From assembly GCF_030272615.1 (NCBI RefSeq), contig NC_081409.1, positions 648,922,468-648,986,467 of the forward strand: a DNA stretch of 64,000 bases, read 5' to 3'. Positions 33,571 to 44,444 of the stretch are shown one piece after another (within the stretch, counting starts at the first letter, position 1; every line of letters starts with the position of its first letter). The notes under the pieces are model-generated. The model was not told where the DNA came from and searched no databases. It saw nothing but the letters and a program-made list of their open reading frames with translations. Both the position numbers and the translations under genes were made by a program. This DNA comes from Cryptomeria japonica (Eukaryota > Streptophyta > Pinopsida > Cupressales > Cupressaceae).

Positions 33571-35070
33571 TGTTGGCATATATGTAGAGTTTGATGACAT
33601 AATATTGTATATTGTCATTGATGTCAATATGCTGAAGTATGAACTAGTATATTGAAGTAATCAAACTAGCAGGTGAACCAGTATGATGGTATGAAGTGAA
33701 CCGGTATGATGGTATGAACTGGTATATGCGAAAAGGTGAACCGATATGTTGGTATATTGAACCGGTATATGCAAAGTTTGTATCGGGGTTTCATTTGGTA
33801 TGAATACCGGTTGGTAGTCTCAACTTCAAGGTTTCTGGTTGATGCATTTCAAGTCTATGTGATTCGATCGATGACATCCTGTGATGGGTTAGCATTGAAA
33901 TGAAGATCAGATCATGTTGCCACATTAGCCTTATGCGTGTGAAGAATTTCCTTGAGGATCTTGCATGAAGAAGATTGATTCTATCTACCTCGAGAATGTG
34001 CAAAGTCTTAGTAAATGGTGGAGAGCGCATGATGGGTTATTAGCTTCCAGAAGAAGCAAAGAACAAACGATGCAGAATGTCTTGAGATTTGTTCAAGATC
34101 ATCTTACTCTATGTAATGTGATTTAACAATCAGGATTGGACTAACTGTATTGTTAACATAGATGCTTAGGGTTTTAGGTTTTGGCTACCGACCTAGTTGT
34201 TGTCTATAAGGTCGATGATGATTTGCATTGTGAAGTTGGCAAATGTTATGTGTGTATCCAAGTGAAGAGATACTTGTTTCTTGCCAAACCAGAGCAGTGA
34301 GTAGACATCTACAGAGTGTGATTGTAGATGAAAAGGAATTAAAGTGGATCTACCTTGGCATTGAGTGCTATTATCATATCAATGTATTACTTGTTGACTT
34401 CTAACCATTTCAGCAGTTGGAAATCCCTTTGTCAACTAGCTTTAATAGGATTTTTGTAAATCCATTAATAGGGTGACTCAAAATCATTGAGTTCTTTAAA
34501 TCCTCTGACAAGGTAACCTTTAACAGGGTTTTAACCTCTAACCGAGTATTTAGCCATCCCTTAATCGGGTGATCCCTAGCAGGATTGGTTCCTAGCAGAA
34601 CCTGTTGTAAAGTCCTTAACTGGACTAGGTTCCTAACAGAGCGGACTTTAGAAGAGTTCAAGAACAATTTTTGGGTATTCAACCCCACCGTGGTTTTTCC
34701 CAGTTGGTTTTCCACATGAAAAATAAGTGTGTCATGTGTGATGCTTTTTCATGTGATGATTAGTGTTTTATGTTAAGCGGTAAAGCATGTTGATCCAGTG
34801 GTCATTATATTTTTGATGATGTATTACCTGTTTAAGCATATGGGTGAAGTGGAAATGAGATATTAGGTTTTGTGATGATCTAGATGTTACTAGTTTATGT
34901 CTTTCATAGTCTCACTATGTTTTACCAGTAGTGTCCTGATTTAGATCGGTGATATTGTTTACCAGTTAGTGTAGTCTTTGCAGTTTAAGTTGTTAAAGAA
35001 GCTTTGTCTATACTAATTCACCCCCCCTCTGAGTATCTGTTGAGTATTTAATGTTCATCATTATTCATCA
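33571..35070 (+). repeat. 3' LTR of element B
   Basis: 1500 bp, TGTTGGCATATATG to TTATTCATCA, followed by the target duplication GAAGG (35071-35075). By eye it differs from the 5' LTR at roughly 8-9 percent of positions in the first 230 bp, mostly transitions. Confidence 0.92.
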
Positions 35071-35180
35071 GAAGGTAGATATCCTTGTTCTTATTTTCTT
35101 AAGATATAAACATCAACCTATGTTGACATCTTAAGGGGGGGCACCCACACTGCTCCTTTGTACCATACTTCTCTCATACA

Positions 35181-35515
35181 TTGTACAGTGGGACATTCTT
35201 GGAACTAGAGGGTGACCTCTTAGAGAAAGATGTCATCACTTTTCTTGTACAGTGGGACATTCTTGGAACCAAAGGGAAGCCTCTTAGAGAAAGATGTCGT
35301 TACTTTTCTCTTGTATAGTGGGTCATTCTCAGAACTAGAGCATAGACTCTTAGAGCGAGATATCTTCACTTCATCTTTTCTTGTACAATGGATAATTCTC
35401 AGAACCAGAGCACAAACTCTTAGAGCGAGATGATGCCACTTTTCTCTTATGCCAAGTGATTTTCAGAACCAGAGCATAGACTCTTAGAGTGAGATATCAT
35501 GCCTTTCTTGACACT
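35181..35515 (+). repeat. Tandem repeat, five units of 63-70 bp
   Basis: Units start near 35181, 35244, 35311, 35381 and 35447 and share TTGTACAGTGGGACATTCTT, then AACYAGAGCATAGACTCTTA, then GAGMGAGATRTC. The last unit is the most diverged. Confidence 0.85.
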
Positions 35516-36894
35516 TGTACTATACATTTTATACAGGTTTTAGCGTACTCAGGCATAGACTCCTATGAGGTGCTTGGAACCTTACTTGCACACACACACT
35601 TGAGGTTGAGTAGAACTAATGGTGTTCTCACTCTCCTCCCTTACATGGATCACCCAAATAGGCTCTAGGGGCTATATTTCCATGTCCTTCTCTCCATGGA
35701 TCACCTAGTTTTAGGGGCGCGATGTCCATGGTTTCTCTCTTGTTCACCTTTCTTCTCATGGATCACCAAAGTGTGTATTCATGTCCTCTCTCTCCTTTTT
35801 CTCATGAACCCATAGTTTTGCTATTGATGGTTCATGGATGATGTCATCTTTGCTCTTTTATGTGATCGCTTGTGTTTATGTGATGGCATTAGTCTTTGTG
35901 TCCTAATTAGTTGTTGAGACATTTGACTATTGAGGTCTCTTCAACTAGTTGGTTTGTCATCTTATGTCTTATTTTTGTCGGGTATCTTTTGTGCTTTGTT
36001 TTTATTTTGTGTGTCTTATTCCCTTTTGTTTTGTGTGCTCTTTGATATGTTTGAGTGAGTTAAGATCTTAGGATTGGGGGCTTCTATTCCTCAAGATTAG
36101 TGATGACTTATACTCCTTGTAGTATTTCTATGCATCTCTCATCTTCATCTCTATTTCTTCTACTTTACCAGTAGTAGTGGCATAAGCCATACTCCTGCTA
36201 AAGTGGGGGCTAAATGTAGTGTCAAAAAATTGTGATCCTAGCAATTTTAACCATATTTGAGGTCCTCACCTTGGTGACGAAATCCTCCTTCTGAACTGAG
36301 ACCTCTTTTAGCATTTTCACCCGTTGACCCCTTTCCTGTTTGAGCCTTGAGATAGCCTCAGGATTTTGTTTGGGCCCCATGATATGGAAGGATAGGGGCG
36401 TGGTGCTCCTATCCCCCCTAGGATGCCCCTATCCCACCCTCTTAGGGTGGCCCCAAGATAGGTCCCCCAGTCCTATCTGCACTATGGCATCCCAAATCTC
36501 CTCGATGTTGGCCTTTGGTGAGATGAATTAATCTTCTGAGGTGTTATTACTATTTAAAAATGGGTTTTCCTTTCCCATAAGTTGGATATTATTTTTGAAA
36601 TTTTGAATTAGACTTGTTGTCAGTTGGTTCAGCTCTGTGTTAAGTCTTAGGGCTTTTAGGGTTTTAATTTCAAATTCTCCAATATTTTTGCAAAAAATTG
36701 AAAGCCCCTGGTTTCTAATTCCTCGTTACTTTATCCACTTAAGTAATGGGTCTCAGGTTCGTAAGAAGTGTCCCCCCTTGTCATTTGCCTAGGCAGTCTT
36801 GTGAATTAATCATAAATTTTTACGCTTTTTACTTATTTTCCTCCTAGTGTTGTCGGGCCCATTAAGTCGTGCACATTTTTCAGGAAAATCTATG

Positions 36895-37605
36895 GCTTTC
36901 GCTATTTCGCAAGGCAAAGTTGTGCGTGGTTTAAAACCCATGAAATGGCGAAAAGGAATTGTGTTCAAAACAGCTAAAAGGGTCTCACATAAAAGATGGT
37001 CATCTTTGATTTCATCCGACAGTTCACTCTATTTCGCAAGATAAAAGGGCTCGACAGTTAAACTTTGCGAAATGGTGAAATGATGTGGCATTCCAAGCAG
37101 ATAGTCGAGCTGGTCTAGAAGGCGAGTAAGATGATGGCATGTGGCAGAAAATGCAACAGTCAGCGAGGCAGGTCTAAGAGTTTAAAAGAAGGCAGGTCCC
37201 AGAAGTGAGTCATGCCACGGGATAAAAGGTGTTCTGACAGATACAAGTGGCAAAAATGCAGAGGAACCTAATGTTTGTCTCTCAGCAAATGAAATATTGA
37301 CATGTCAGCTTGGAAAATGACTAGATGCCAGCTGTTTGGAGTTGAGTCAGAGGGCCCACATTTGCCGGAGTCAGTTCAGAATGTAAAGATCGATCAAGTC
37401 TCATTTGATCGAATGGCCTGCGCTATTTCACAAAGGTAAAGTGCTCGCACTTTAAGCCCTGTGAAATGGCGATAAGGTTGTGCGTTCCCAAAGGCAAATA
37501 AAATAGGAAGTTAAAGGAAGATCAACTTTGTCTTGATCTAACGGCTAGCGTTATTTCGTGAAGCAAAATTGTCAAGAAGTTAGGCCTTGCAAAATAGTGA
37601 AAAGA
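36895..37605 (+). repeat. Four foldback units CGCTATTTCGC ... GCGAAATGGCG
   Basis: 5' arms at 36900, 37027, 37421 and 37548 (CGCTATTTCGC, CTCTATTTCGC, CGCTATTTCAC, CGTTATTTCGT), each followed 35-45 bp later by the complementary arm (TGAAATGGCG 36941, TGCGAAATGGTG 37066, GTGAAATGGCG 37461, GCAAAATAGTG 37589). Spacing between units is 127, 394 and 127 bp. Confidence 0.75.
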
Positions 37606-37956
37606 GAAAATACATAGGCGTTGTGACCCATTGGAGTGAAAATTTTGACTTCTTTCATGAATTAAATTGTGAAGGGATGGCCAAAGCATGTGGAGTCAAT
37701 GTCACAGTTAAGAGCCCAGCTGCCATATATGATCTCATATCAATTAAACCAAGGTATCATTATAAAGAGTATTTGCAAAGAAGCAGTTGTAGAGTGGTTT
37801 TTCTTCAGTTGCAGAGCTAATTCCTTCGAGTAAAAGTAGGTTTTTCTATACTCTTGTTCGGCCATCATTTTTAACTGTGTGTGCTTTAAATTGAGGTTTT
37901 GATTTGTTGTAGAACAATTGAGGGTGATTGCTAGATTTCTTGTTTAGTTTTAAGAG

Positions 37957-40900
37957 ATGCAACCTAAGAAGGAATTCTCAGGGAAGGTCAATTACCAAGA
38001 GAGGGCCATTTGTGATGATTTCCTTGAACAGTTGACATTGTCAACTAATGTGGCTTCCAAAATGAAAGAATTGGTGCCAAGAGCTCCTCGCTTGAAAATA
38101 GGAGAAGGTTTATATGATAAGGGTAATTGGTTAAGAGACCCTCAAATAGGGATGTCTGGGTTGGGATTATTCAAGGTTGGATCCAGCATGAGAAAATCTC
38201 CAGCCCCTCAGAATAGTACATGGGAGTTGGATGTTGGAAAATTGGTGGTCCCTGGGGTTTTCTTTGATGTAGATCTTTTGACCCAAATTGCACATAATTA
38301 TGACCCAATTTCAAGAAGTGTTAAGGATATCAATGGGAAGACCCTCATTGAGATTAATGATGAGGAATTCAGGAATGCCTTTGGGTTAAGTGAATACACT
38401 AATTATCTAGAGCCTATTGATTTTAAATCATTAGCTTAGGTGTATAGTGTGCAAAGGAACCACCTTAGGAATGGGCCTCTCAAAGAATTCTTTGTGAAGA
38501 TAGGCGGGTTGACAATTGTGGGACCTAACACTAAAGAGTCTTTTTCTTTGAATTTGTTTACCCTTAGGGCTAAAGGATTATACTGGTCACTCTACCAAAT
38601 TCTAGGGGAGGATGCTGAGGCAAGTATGCCTACTCACTACATGCTAGTGGTTGCTTAGATTTTGAATCCTTCTGTGGCAATAACTTTTGATTATGCTTAT
38701 TTTATAACTAATGCTATCCATAATGGATTGGTAGGGATCAAGAATGGGAAAGTAGATAGGCCTTTTGGGTGGTATTCCCTTCTTATGCATTTGTTTTTTT
38801 CAAGGGTGGTGATTACTTTGCAAGTGGGATGGATCTTGTGAAAGAGAAGGATGGAGAAAAGGTGCCAGTGCAACTATGGAGCATAGTGCTATCATGGGAC
38901 AGAGAAGATGCAAGTTTTCTAAGGTTTGACAAATGTTTTGCATCAAAAATTAGGACCCTTATCTGTTCGGAGAATCCAAGAATTCCTAAGGTTCTTTTGG
39001 AATTCATTAGGCCACAAGAATTTGCAGAGGACATAAAAATTGTCCACAATTGGGGTGATATCTACTTATACCCTGTTTCCATAGTTTTCAGAATATATGG
39101 TTTCCAAGGTACCCCATTTTTGTTACCTTATCAAGTCCCCCTTAAAGTGGGAATTGCAGAGATTCTTAGGCAGATTGGTGTTGTGCAGGAGGTAGAATTG
39201 ATAGGAAGAGGTAAGGGGACCATTTTCCCTACAATTACTGTGGCACACCATTTTGTGATAACCAAAGGAGGTTGGAAATTTTTTGAAGATTTCCTTCAGC
39301 CATATCATTTATCAACTGCAGTCTCCCGGTGTGCTGACCCTAAAGACTTCTTCAATGGAATGTTTAGGGAGAGGGCAATATGCAAGGCTAAACCCCACCA
39401 ATTTTAGTTTCCTGAAGACCTCATTAGAAATGAGTTTGATTTAAATGAACAAGAGTTGAGAAAGGAAAAGTGGGTGGCTTATAAAAAGGCCTCTAACTTG
39501 GTGCACCATTTTGACATAAGCTATGACCCTTTGTTTAGCTTTCACCCCTTTGTAAAGAAGATGAAGTTTTTGATTCTTAGTTTTGAGGAGGTGATGCAAA
39601 CACTAAAATAAAAGAGGGAGGTTGTAATCAAGAACAACCCTGAGAAAGCAAGACTCATTTTGAGTAGGTCTGCATCTGCTAGAACAATCCCTCCCAGTGA
39701 TTATATGTTGCATAAGAAATCTAATTACAGTGTGCTTATACCCACTTCAGGGGAGCCCTCTACCTCTAAAGGAAAGAGGAAGATACATGATGTCATCAAC
39801 ATCCCTAATAGCCCAAAGAAACAAAGAGTGGGAAAAGAGGTACAACCTGAAGAACCTTTGTACTCCCAATCTCAATCACCTATCCATATAGGAGATGAAT
39901 AGGCAGCAACTGAGCAACTATTGTAGTTAGGTAGTTTAGGAGAAATTGCCTACACTTATGATGAAGTAGAGGAAGGAATGCCAGAAGAGCCCTTATCTGC
40001 TGAAATGAATATCACCATCAGTGAATTCAAAGGCCAAGAATGGGATCTTGAGATCAAATGAGCCAGTGAAGATTTCTTGGTTGATGACAAGTTCATCACA
40101 TCAGAAGAATTCATGCAATTTGTGTGGAAGCAGAGCATTGACAAATACAATGCAAGGTGTGAGAAAAGGAAGGGTGAGCAACCTCATAAAGACCCAACTA
40201 CAGTTGAGGAAGAAATAAAGCAAGAAATGGTTGAAGAATTTAAGACCATCACTCCTCAGCAAGAAAGAGACATGGTGGCTCAGGCTGGGGTACTCATTCT
40301 CCTTGAATGGGACATAGTAGATGCTTTAGTCCTGGAAGAAGTAAGAAAGGAGACAAAACCTATGGAGGGAGTTACTTTCAGTAAAGACAATGTTGCATTA
40401 GTCATGTGGTCTCTAGAAAGAGATGAAAATAAGAAGAAGAAGGACAACTTGGGGTCAGGTTATCTTGGAGGAATGATGGTGAAGAGAGTGCAAACAACTA
40501 GGGTAGTGGAAGCCACCGACACTGTACTAGAAACTGCAAAATTTAGTGTTGCAGTAGCGGAAAGGGAGGCTAAGGAAAAGGCAAATCTCCAGGTTAAACT
40601 AGAGATAGTTTTAAAAGCCTACACTAATGCCCAAGAAGAGGTAAGGAATAGAGATAGCATCATTGCTAAATTATAGAAGCAACTAGCAGGATAGTATCAT
40701 CAAGGTGAATCCTCAACACTAATGATCTCCTCTTCTCTTACCAGACCTCCACCTACTAGCCCTATCATTGAATTCCCACCATCTCCAGCACCTTCTAGCT
40801 CTCAAATGATTGAGATTACTCCTCAAGAGTTAGAGAATTTAAAACGGGCTCAAGCCCTATATGCAAAGAAGTATGAGGATAGGGTAAAGGCCACTATCAC

Positions 40901-41597
40901 TAGTTTTGCAGGTACCATGAATGCCTCATTTCTATACAATAATGTAGGTAAAATTTTGGATATATGGAATGAGCTTAGGGGAGATAAGGCCATTTTGACA
41001 CCTATTTTTGACAAGTGGAGGCCTAGAGAGCAAGATTTAGAGTTTATGTGTGCATCTTATGATGAAGCAAGGGCCAATCCTATCATTAAATCCACTTGTG
41101 ACATCACTAAAGATTTAGTACAATTAGTAGTAGGGGTGGATAATGTTGATAGGAAAGTTAACTTGTGCAAAAAGGAATATGTTGATCAGGTTTTTGAGTT
41201 GCTCTCGGGAGTTTTTGTTAGCCCAGATCAACTGAATGACAAACAAATATGGCTTAAGGAGGTAGAAGCCAAACTGTTAGCAAGAATTAAAGGAATTATT
41301 GATCTAGATGATGCTTCCTTGTTTGTTGTGACAATATAGGAGATAGAGAAAATTAAGTCACATTATGGTTTTCTCAATTCAGAAGTCAACAAGATGAGAA
41401 ACTCCTGGAAAAGGTTGACCAAGGCCAAGGTTAAAGTGATTAATTTCTTGTGGCCAACCAATGATGTGTATGATGAGTGGACAACAAAATATGCCACCCA
41501 TGATCTGGAACAGTTAGAGAGTGCCCCTGAAGAGGTAGAAGAGGTTGCAACCGAACAACCTGTTGAAGAAGCTGCAAAGGCCAAAAAGAACTTGTAA
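37957..41597 (+). pseudogene. Element A ORF2: unrecognised ~1200-codon protein
   Basis: Starts MQPKKEFSGKVNYQ. One frame to about 38795, then a slip in a T-run (38790-38798) to a second frame that runs with stops (39405, 39900, 40674, 41337 and others) to TAA 41595. Residues 1-480 look globular (for example VPGVFFDVDLLTQIAHNYDP, GWKFFEDFLQPYHL). A basic patch KGKRKIHDV ... SPKKQRVGKE resembles a bipartite nuclear-localisation signal. Then come an acidic part, a coiled coil (AEREAKEKANLQVKLEIVL), a Pro/Ser linker and a helical C-terminal domain (NNVGKILDIWNELRG ...). No pol motif. Layout resembles element C ORF2 (globular N part, basic middle, helical tail). Family not recognised. Confidence 0.65.
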
Positions 41598-42570
41598 CTA
41601 TTTTTGTGAAAGGCTTTGTAACTTCTTTTTTTTTTGAAAGAAATGATTGTAACAAACTCTCCTCGGAAACTCCAAAGCTTTGTGCATCCATATTGTTATA
41701 AATGGATACCAGGACTAGAGAGAGGGGAGATCGCAAAAAAGAATTGCAAGAAAACGCTGCAGAAATTCATATCTGAGCTTTTCTAAGTGTAATGGAGAAA
41801 ATTCTAAAGTTTTTGTAGTACTTTCTTGAAGAATATATCAATATACAGACCATAGGCTTTTGAGTAAACTTTGTGTTGTCTTCAAGTGTGTTTGCATTTT
41901 GTTTACTATTTTCATTCTGAATAATCTAGGGTTATTTTGTTTGAATGGGGTCGCAAGGCAATTTTCAGTAGATGTGTTGCTAGCTTTTCTCTTTAGGAGG
42001 GAAATTAAAGATGCGGGGATCACTCCTACCAGTAAATTCTTTGTAGGGAACTTTGAATCTTGATGATCATAGTTTAATTTGATATGCATAAATTCTTATA
42101 AGTGTTAGGCACGTATAAGGATTAATAGAAGCTGAGCCAATGGGATGTGTAAAGATATTTTGTTTGGGGAGTATTGTCTAAATTTAGATGACTCTGTGAC
42201 CTTGGATAAGGCACTGGTATTGATTGAAGTTGTCTATTACATGTTTTGTTGGTCACAATACTGAATATGAGTATAATTTGCATTCTTTTGTTTCAGTTGG
42301 TTTCAAGGTGATTAAATCCACAGGTTTTCTGGACTGGTTTGCTATGGATTTAATTTTTGAAAGTGTGAAGTTAGTTCACAAAGGTATACCCACCTGGACT
42401 CTGAACAAGTCCAAAGTGTAGAAGGTTTAATCAAACCTTGTCATATGTTGTCCTAAGAATTTCCTTACCTTTGATATCTCTTCTGCACAAAGTTCAGTCA
42501 TATTATATTAAGGATGTCAGAGAGAATCAGATTTTGAAGACAACACGAGGCATGTATAAAAAGGGAAATT
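41598..42570 (+). other. 3' untranslated region of element A
   Basis: About 970 bp without a supported gene, ending in the purine run AAAAAGGGAAATT (about 42558-42570) directly before the LTR start. That run is the likely polypurine tract. Confidence 0.55.
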
Positions 42571-43097
42571 TGTAGGATGCAAATTTGAAGCAGGAATTAG
42601 ATAAGCAATCATAGGAAAAGATATACATCATCAAGCATTCAAGCATTCAAGTCTTCTTCATTCATCATTTGGAGCAATATTTCAACATTCATTTGCAAGC
42701 ATGTATGTGTTTTAGGGTTTTGTCGTGTTACATGCCATTCCATGCAACACTTGTGATTACATTCAAGAAGCAAAGAAATCATCATGAAAAAGTTGTAGAT
42801 CTACAAGGTATACATTTCTATTATTTACATTCAAGCATTTGCAATTACTTTTTTTCAGGGTTGATATCTCAACTGGGGTTTGAATAAGGCAAAACCCTAT
42901 CCACAACCCCTTTTCCTCTCTTTTATGTGTGTAGGTTGCAGATACGTAGCTGTAATTTCAGGTTTGGGCTTCATTTGCAGAGACAAAAGAACCCTTTTCA
43001 TTTTACAGATTTTATGGAGGACCATGTACACTCCCGCCACGGTCCTAACGAATTTTCTCCAAATTTGCAAGGTAGATCCGTATCAATCTAGTTAGCG
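42571..43097 (+). repeat. 3' LTR of element A, left segment
   Basis: Begins TGTAGGATGC and matches 885-1411. Interrupted by element D after CTAGTTAGCG. It resumes at 51182. Confidence 0.87.
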
Positions 43098-43120
43098 GGT
43101 ATGTGCACAGAGATGGTGGT
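43098..43120 (+). repeat. Left terminal inverted repeat of element D
   Basis: Begins GGTATGTGCACAGAGATGG and continues TGGT; pairs with 51159-51181. Confidence 0.8.
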
Positions 43121-43159
43121 TAGAAAAGTGGACACCACCCAAAAAAAACATGGAAAAAT

Positions 43160-43370
43160 AAGCACCGCGTACGTGGTTCTAAAATTTGAAATTCTCGCGT
43201 ACACACTTAGGTTTGTTCTTCCCAAGCCTAGAGAAGGTAGCCCGTGCACGCTACTTGTAGGAAAATGAGTGTGTATGCACTACGCCTAGGAAAATGAGTG
43301 CATACGCACTACTCATAGGAAAATGAGTGCGTATGCACTAATAATCCAAATATAAGTGTGTATGCGATGC
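43160..43370 (+). repeat. Left subterminal motif cluster of element D
   Basis: About seven GCGTACGT/GCGTATGC-like 8-mers (GCGTACGT, GCGTACAC, GTGCACGC, GTGTATGC, GCATACGC, GCGTATGC, GTGTATGC), three of them within the repeated phrase GGAAAATGAGTGCGTATGC. Subterminal clusters of this kind bind transposase in other DNA transposons; that is analogy only. Confidence 0.7.
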
Positions 43371-43634
43371 CTATTAAAAAAAGTTTTTAAAAAAAAAACT
43401 AGGTCTCATTTACCCATGGATAACGTGTTTTTACTTCTTTTTTTTTCATTTCCTCTCCTAAACTGCCAACGGGGTGCTAGATTTGTCCTTCAAGCTATGG
43501 ATCAAGGTTAGTTTTTGTTTATTTTTGTCTTTCTTTTTGGTTTGTTCAGTTTGTTTTACATTTTGAATTTAATTTCATTAATTTTAATTAGGTTTTTTCA
43601 TTTTTTGTTTTAAAAACCAGATTCTTCTAATCCA

Positions 43635-43755
43635 CAACAAGAACAACCAAATGCACCTCCTAAAAATACACAAGAACAACCAAATGCACCTCCTAAAAAC
43701 CCACAAGAACAACCAAATGCACCTCCTAAAAACACACAAGAACAACCCCCAATTC
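43635..43755 (+). repeat. 33 bp coding tandem repeat in exon 2
   Basis: Three and a half units of CAAGAACAACCAAATGCACC plus TCCTAAAAA..., coding QEQPNAPPKN plus one residue. Units differ at one or two bases, so the repeat is recent or maintained. Confidence 0.85.
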
Positions 43756-44444
43756 CTCCTTTTGAACGCACACTCGGAACATAAGAGAAATTAATTAATC
43801 AGTTAGGACAAAATACATCTAAAATCAATAGACTAATTGTTAAATTGAAAACTTCTAAACTTGAGCATCATCAGTCCCTCGCTACTAGCCTAGAAACATT
43901 AGCTAGTGGTGCCATAGTTGTTTCCACACAAATTACCAAATGGGGAAGCTTTAGAGATAGGTGTCATCAATTCTATGCTGATGGGCTATCATACGATGGA
44001 GTAAAAAACAAAAATATTACTAAACAACAAATATGTGCCCTTTTCATTGATCCCAAAACTAGTCAATCATTACCTCTTAATGTAAAGAGGTTTCCCATAC
44101 ATTGGTGTACGAATGTGCAAATGAAGAATCTTTTTTGGCAAAGGTGGTGGATGGTCTTTAATGATCCACCTTGTAATAATTATGAGGTGCCATTATATTT
44201 TTTGAGAAAAGTTTATTATGAGTTTGTTCTCAATGTGTGCCCAAACTATTTTGACATGAGAGAGTTCCATGGTAGAGGTGGTGGCTCTGCCCAAGATAGA
44301 CCTGGAGCCTGTAGGTGATTACCTGCAAAGAGTCACCGTCCCCTAGCACCCAAACCCAAGGTGCATCAGGTTGTCCCAGTAGAGATGAAAGAGTTGATGG
44401 AGCTACAGACTCTTCATGCGGCCACAGCATTGTCTGGTGCCATC

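Larger units (their letters stand above)
4293..35070 (+). mobile_element. Element B: full-length Ty1/copia retrotransposon with nested insertions
   Basis: LTRs at 4293-5775 and 33571-35070 are flanked by a perfect 5 bp target duplication GAAGG (4288-4292 and 35071-35075). A TGGTATCAGAGCG primer-binding site follows the first LTR and the polypurine tract AAAGGGGGAGAT precedes the second. Domain order is gag (5847-6194), then insertions C and E, then protease, integrase, RT and RNase H (30095-33306), the Ty1/copia order. Every domain carries stops or frameshifts, so the copy is dead. The middle of gag, including UBN2 C-terminal part and zinc knuckle, is missing at the insertions. A solo LTR of the same family is at 44445-45938. 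Confidence 0.93.
35076..37956 (+). other. Non-coding part of element A upstream of ORF2
   Basis: Continues element A after insertion B. It contains a five-unit tandem repeat (35181-35515), an LTR-like junction (near 36217) and a four-copy foldback array (36895-37605). No sustained frame with domains. It could be an internal leader of ORF2. Confidence 0.55.
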
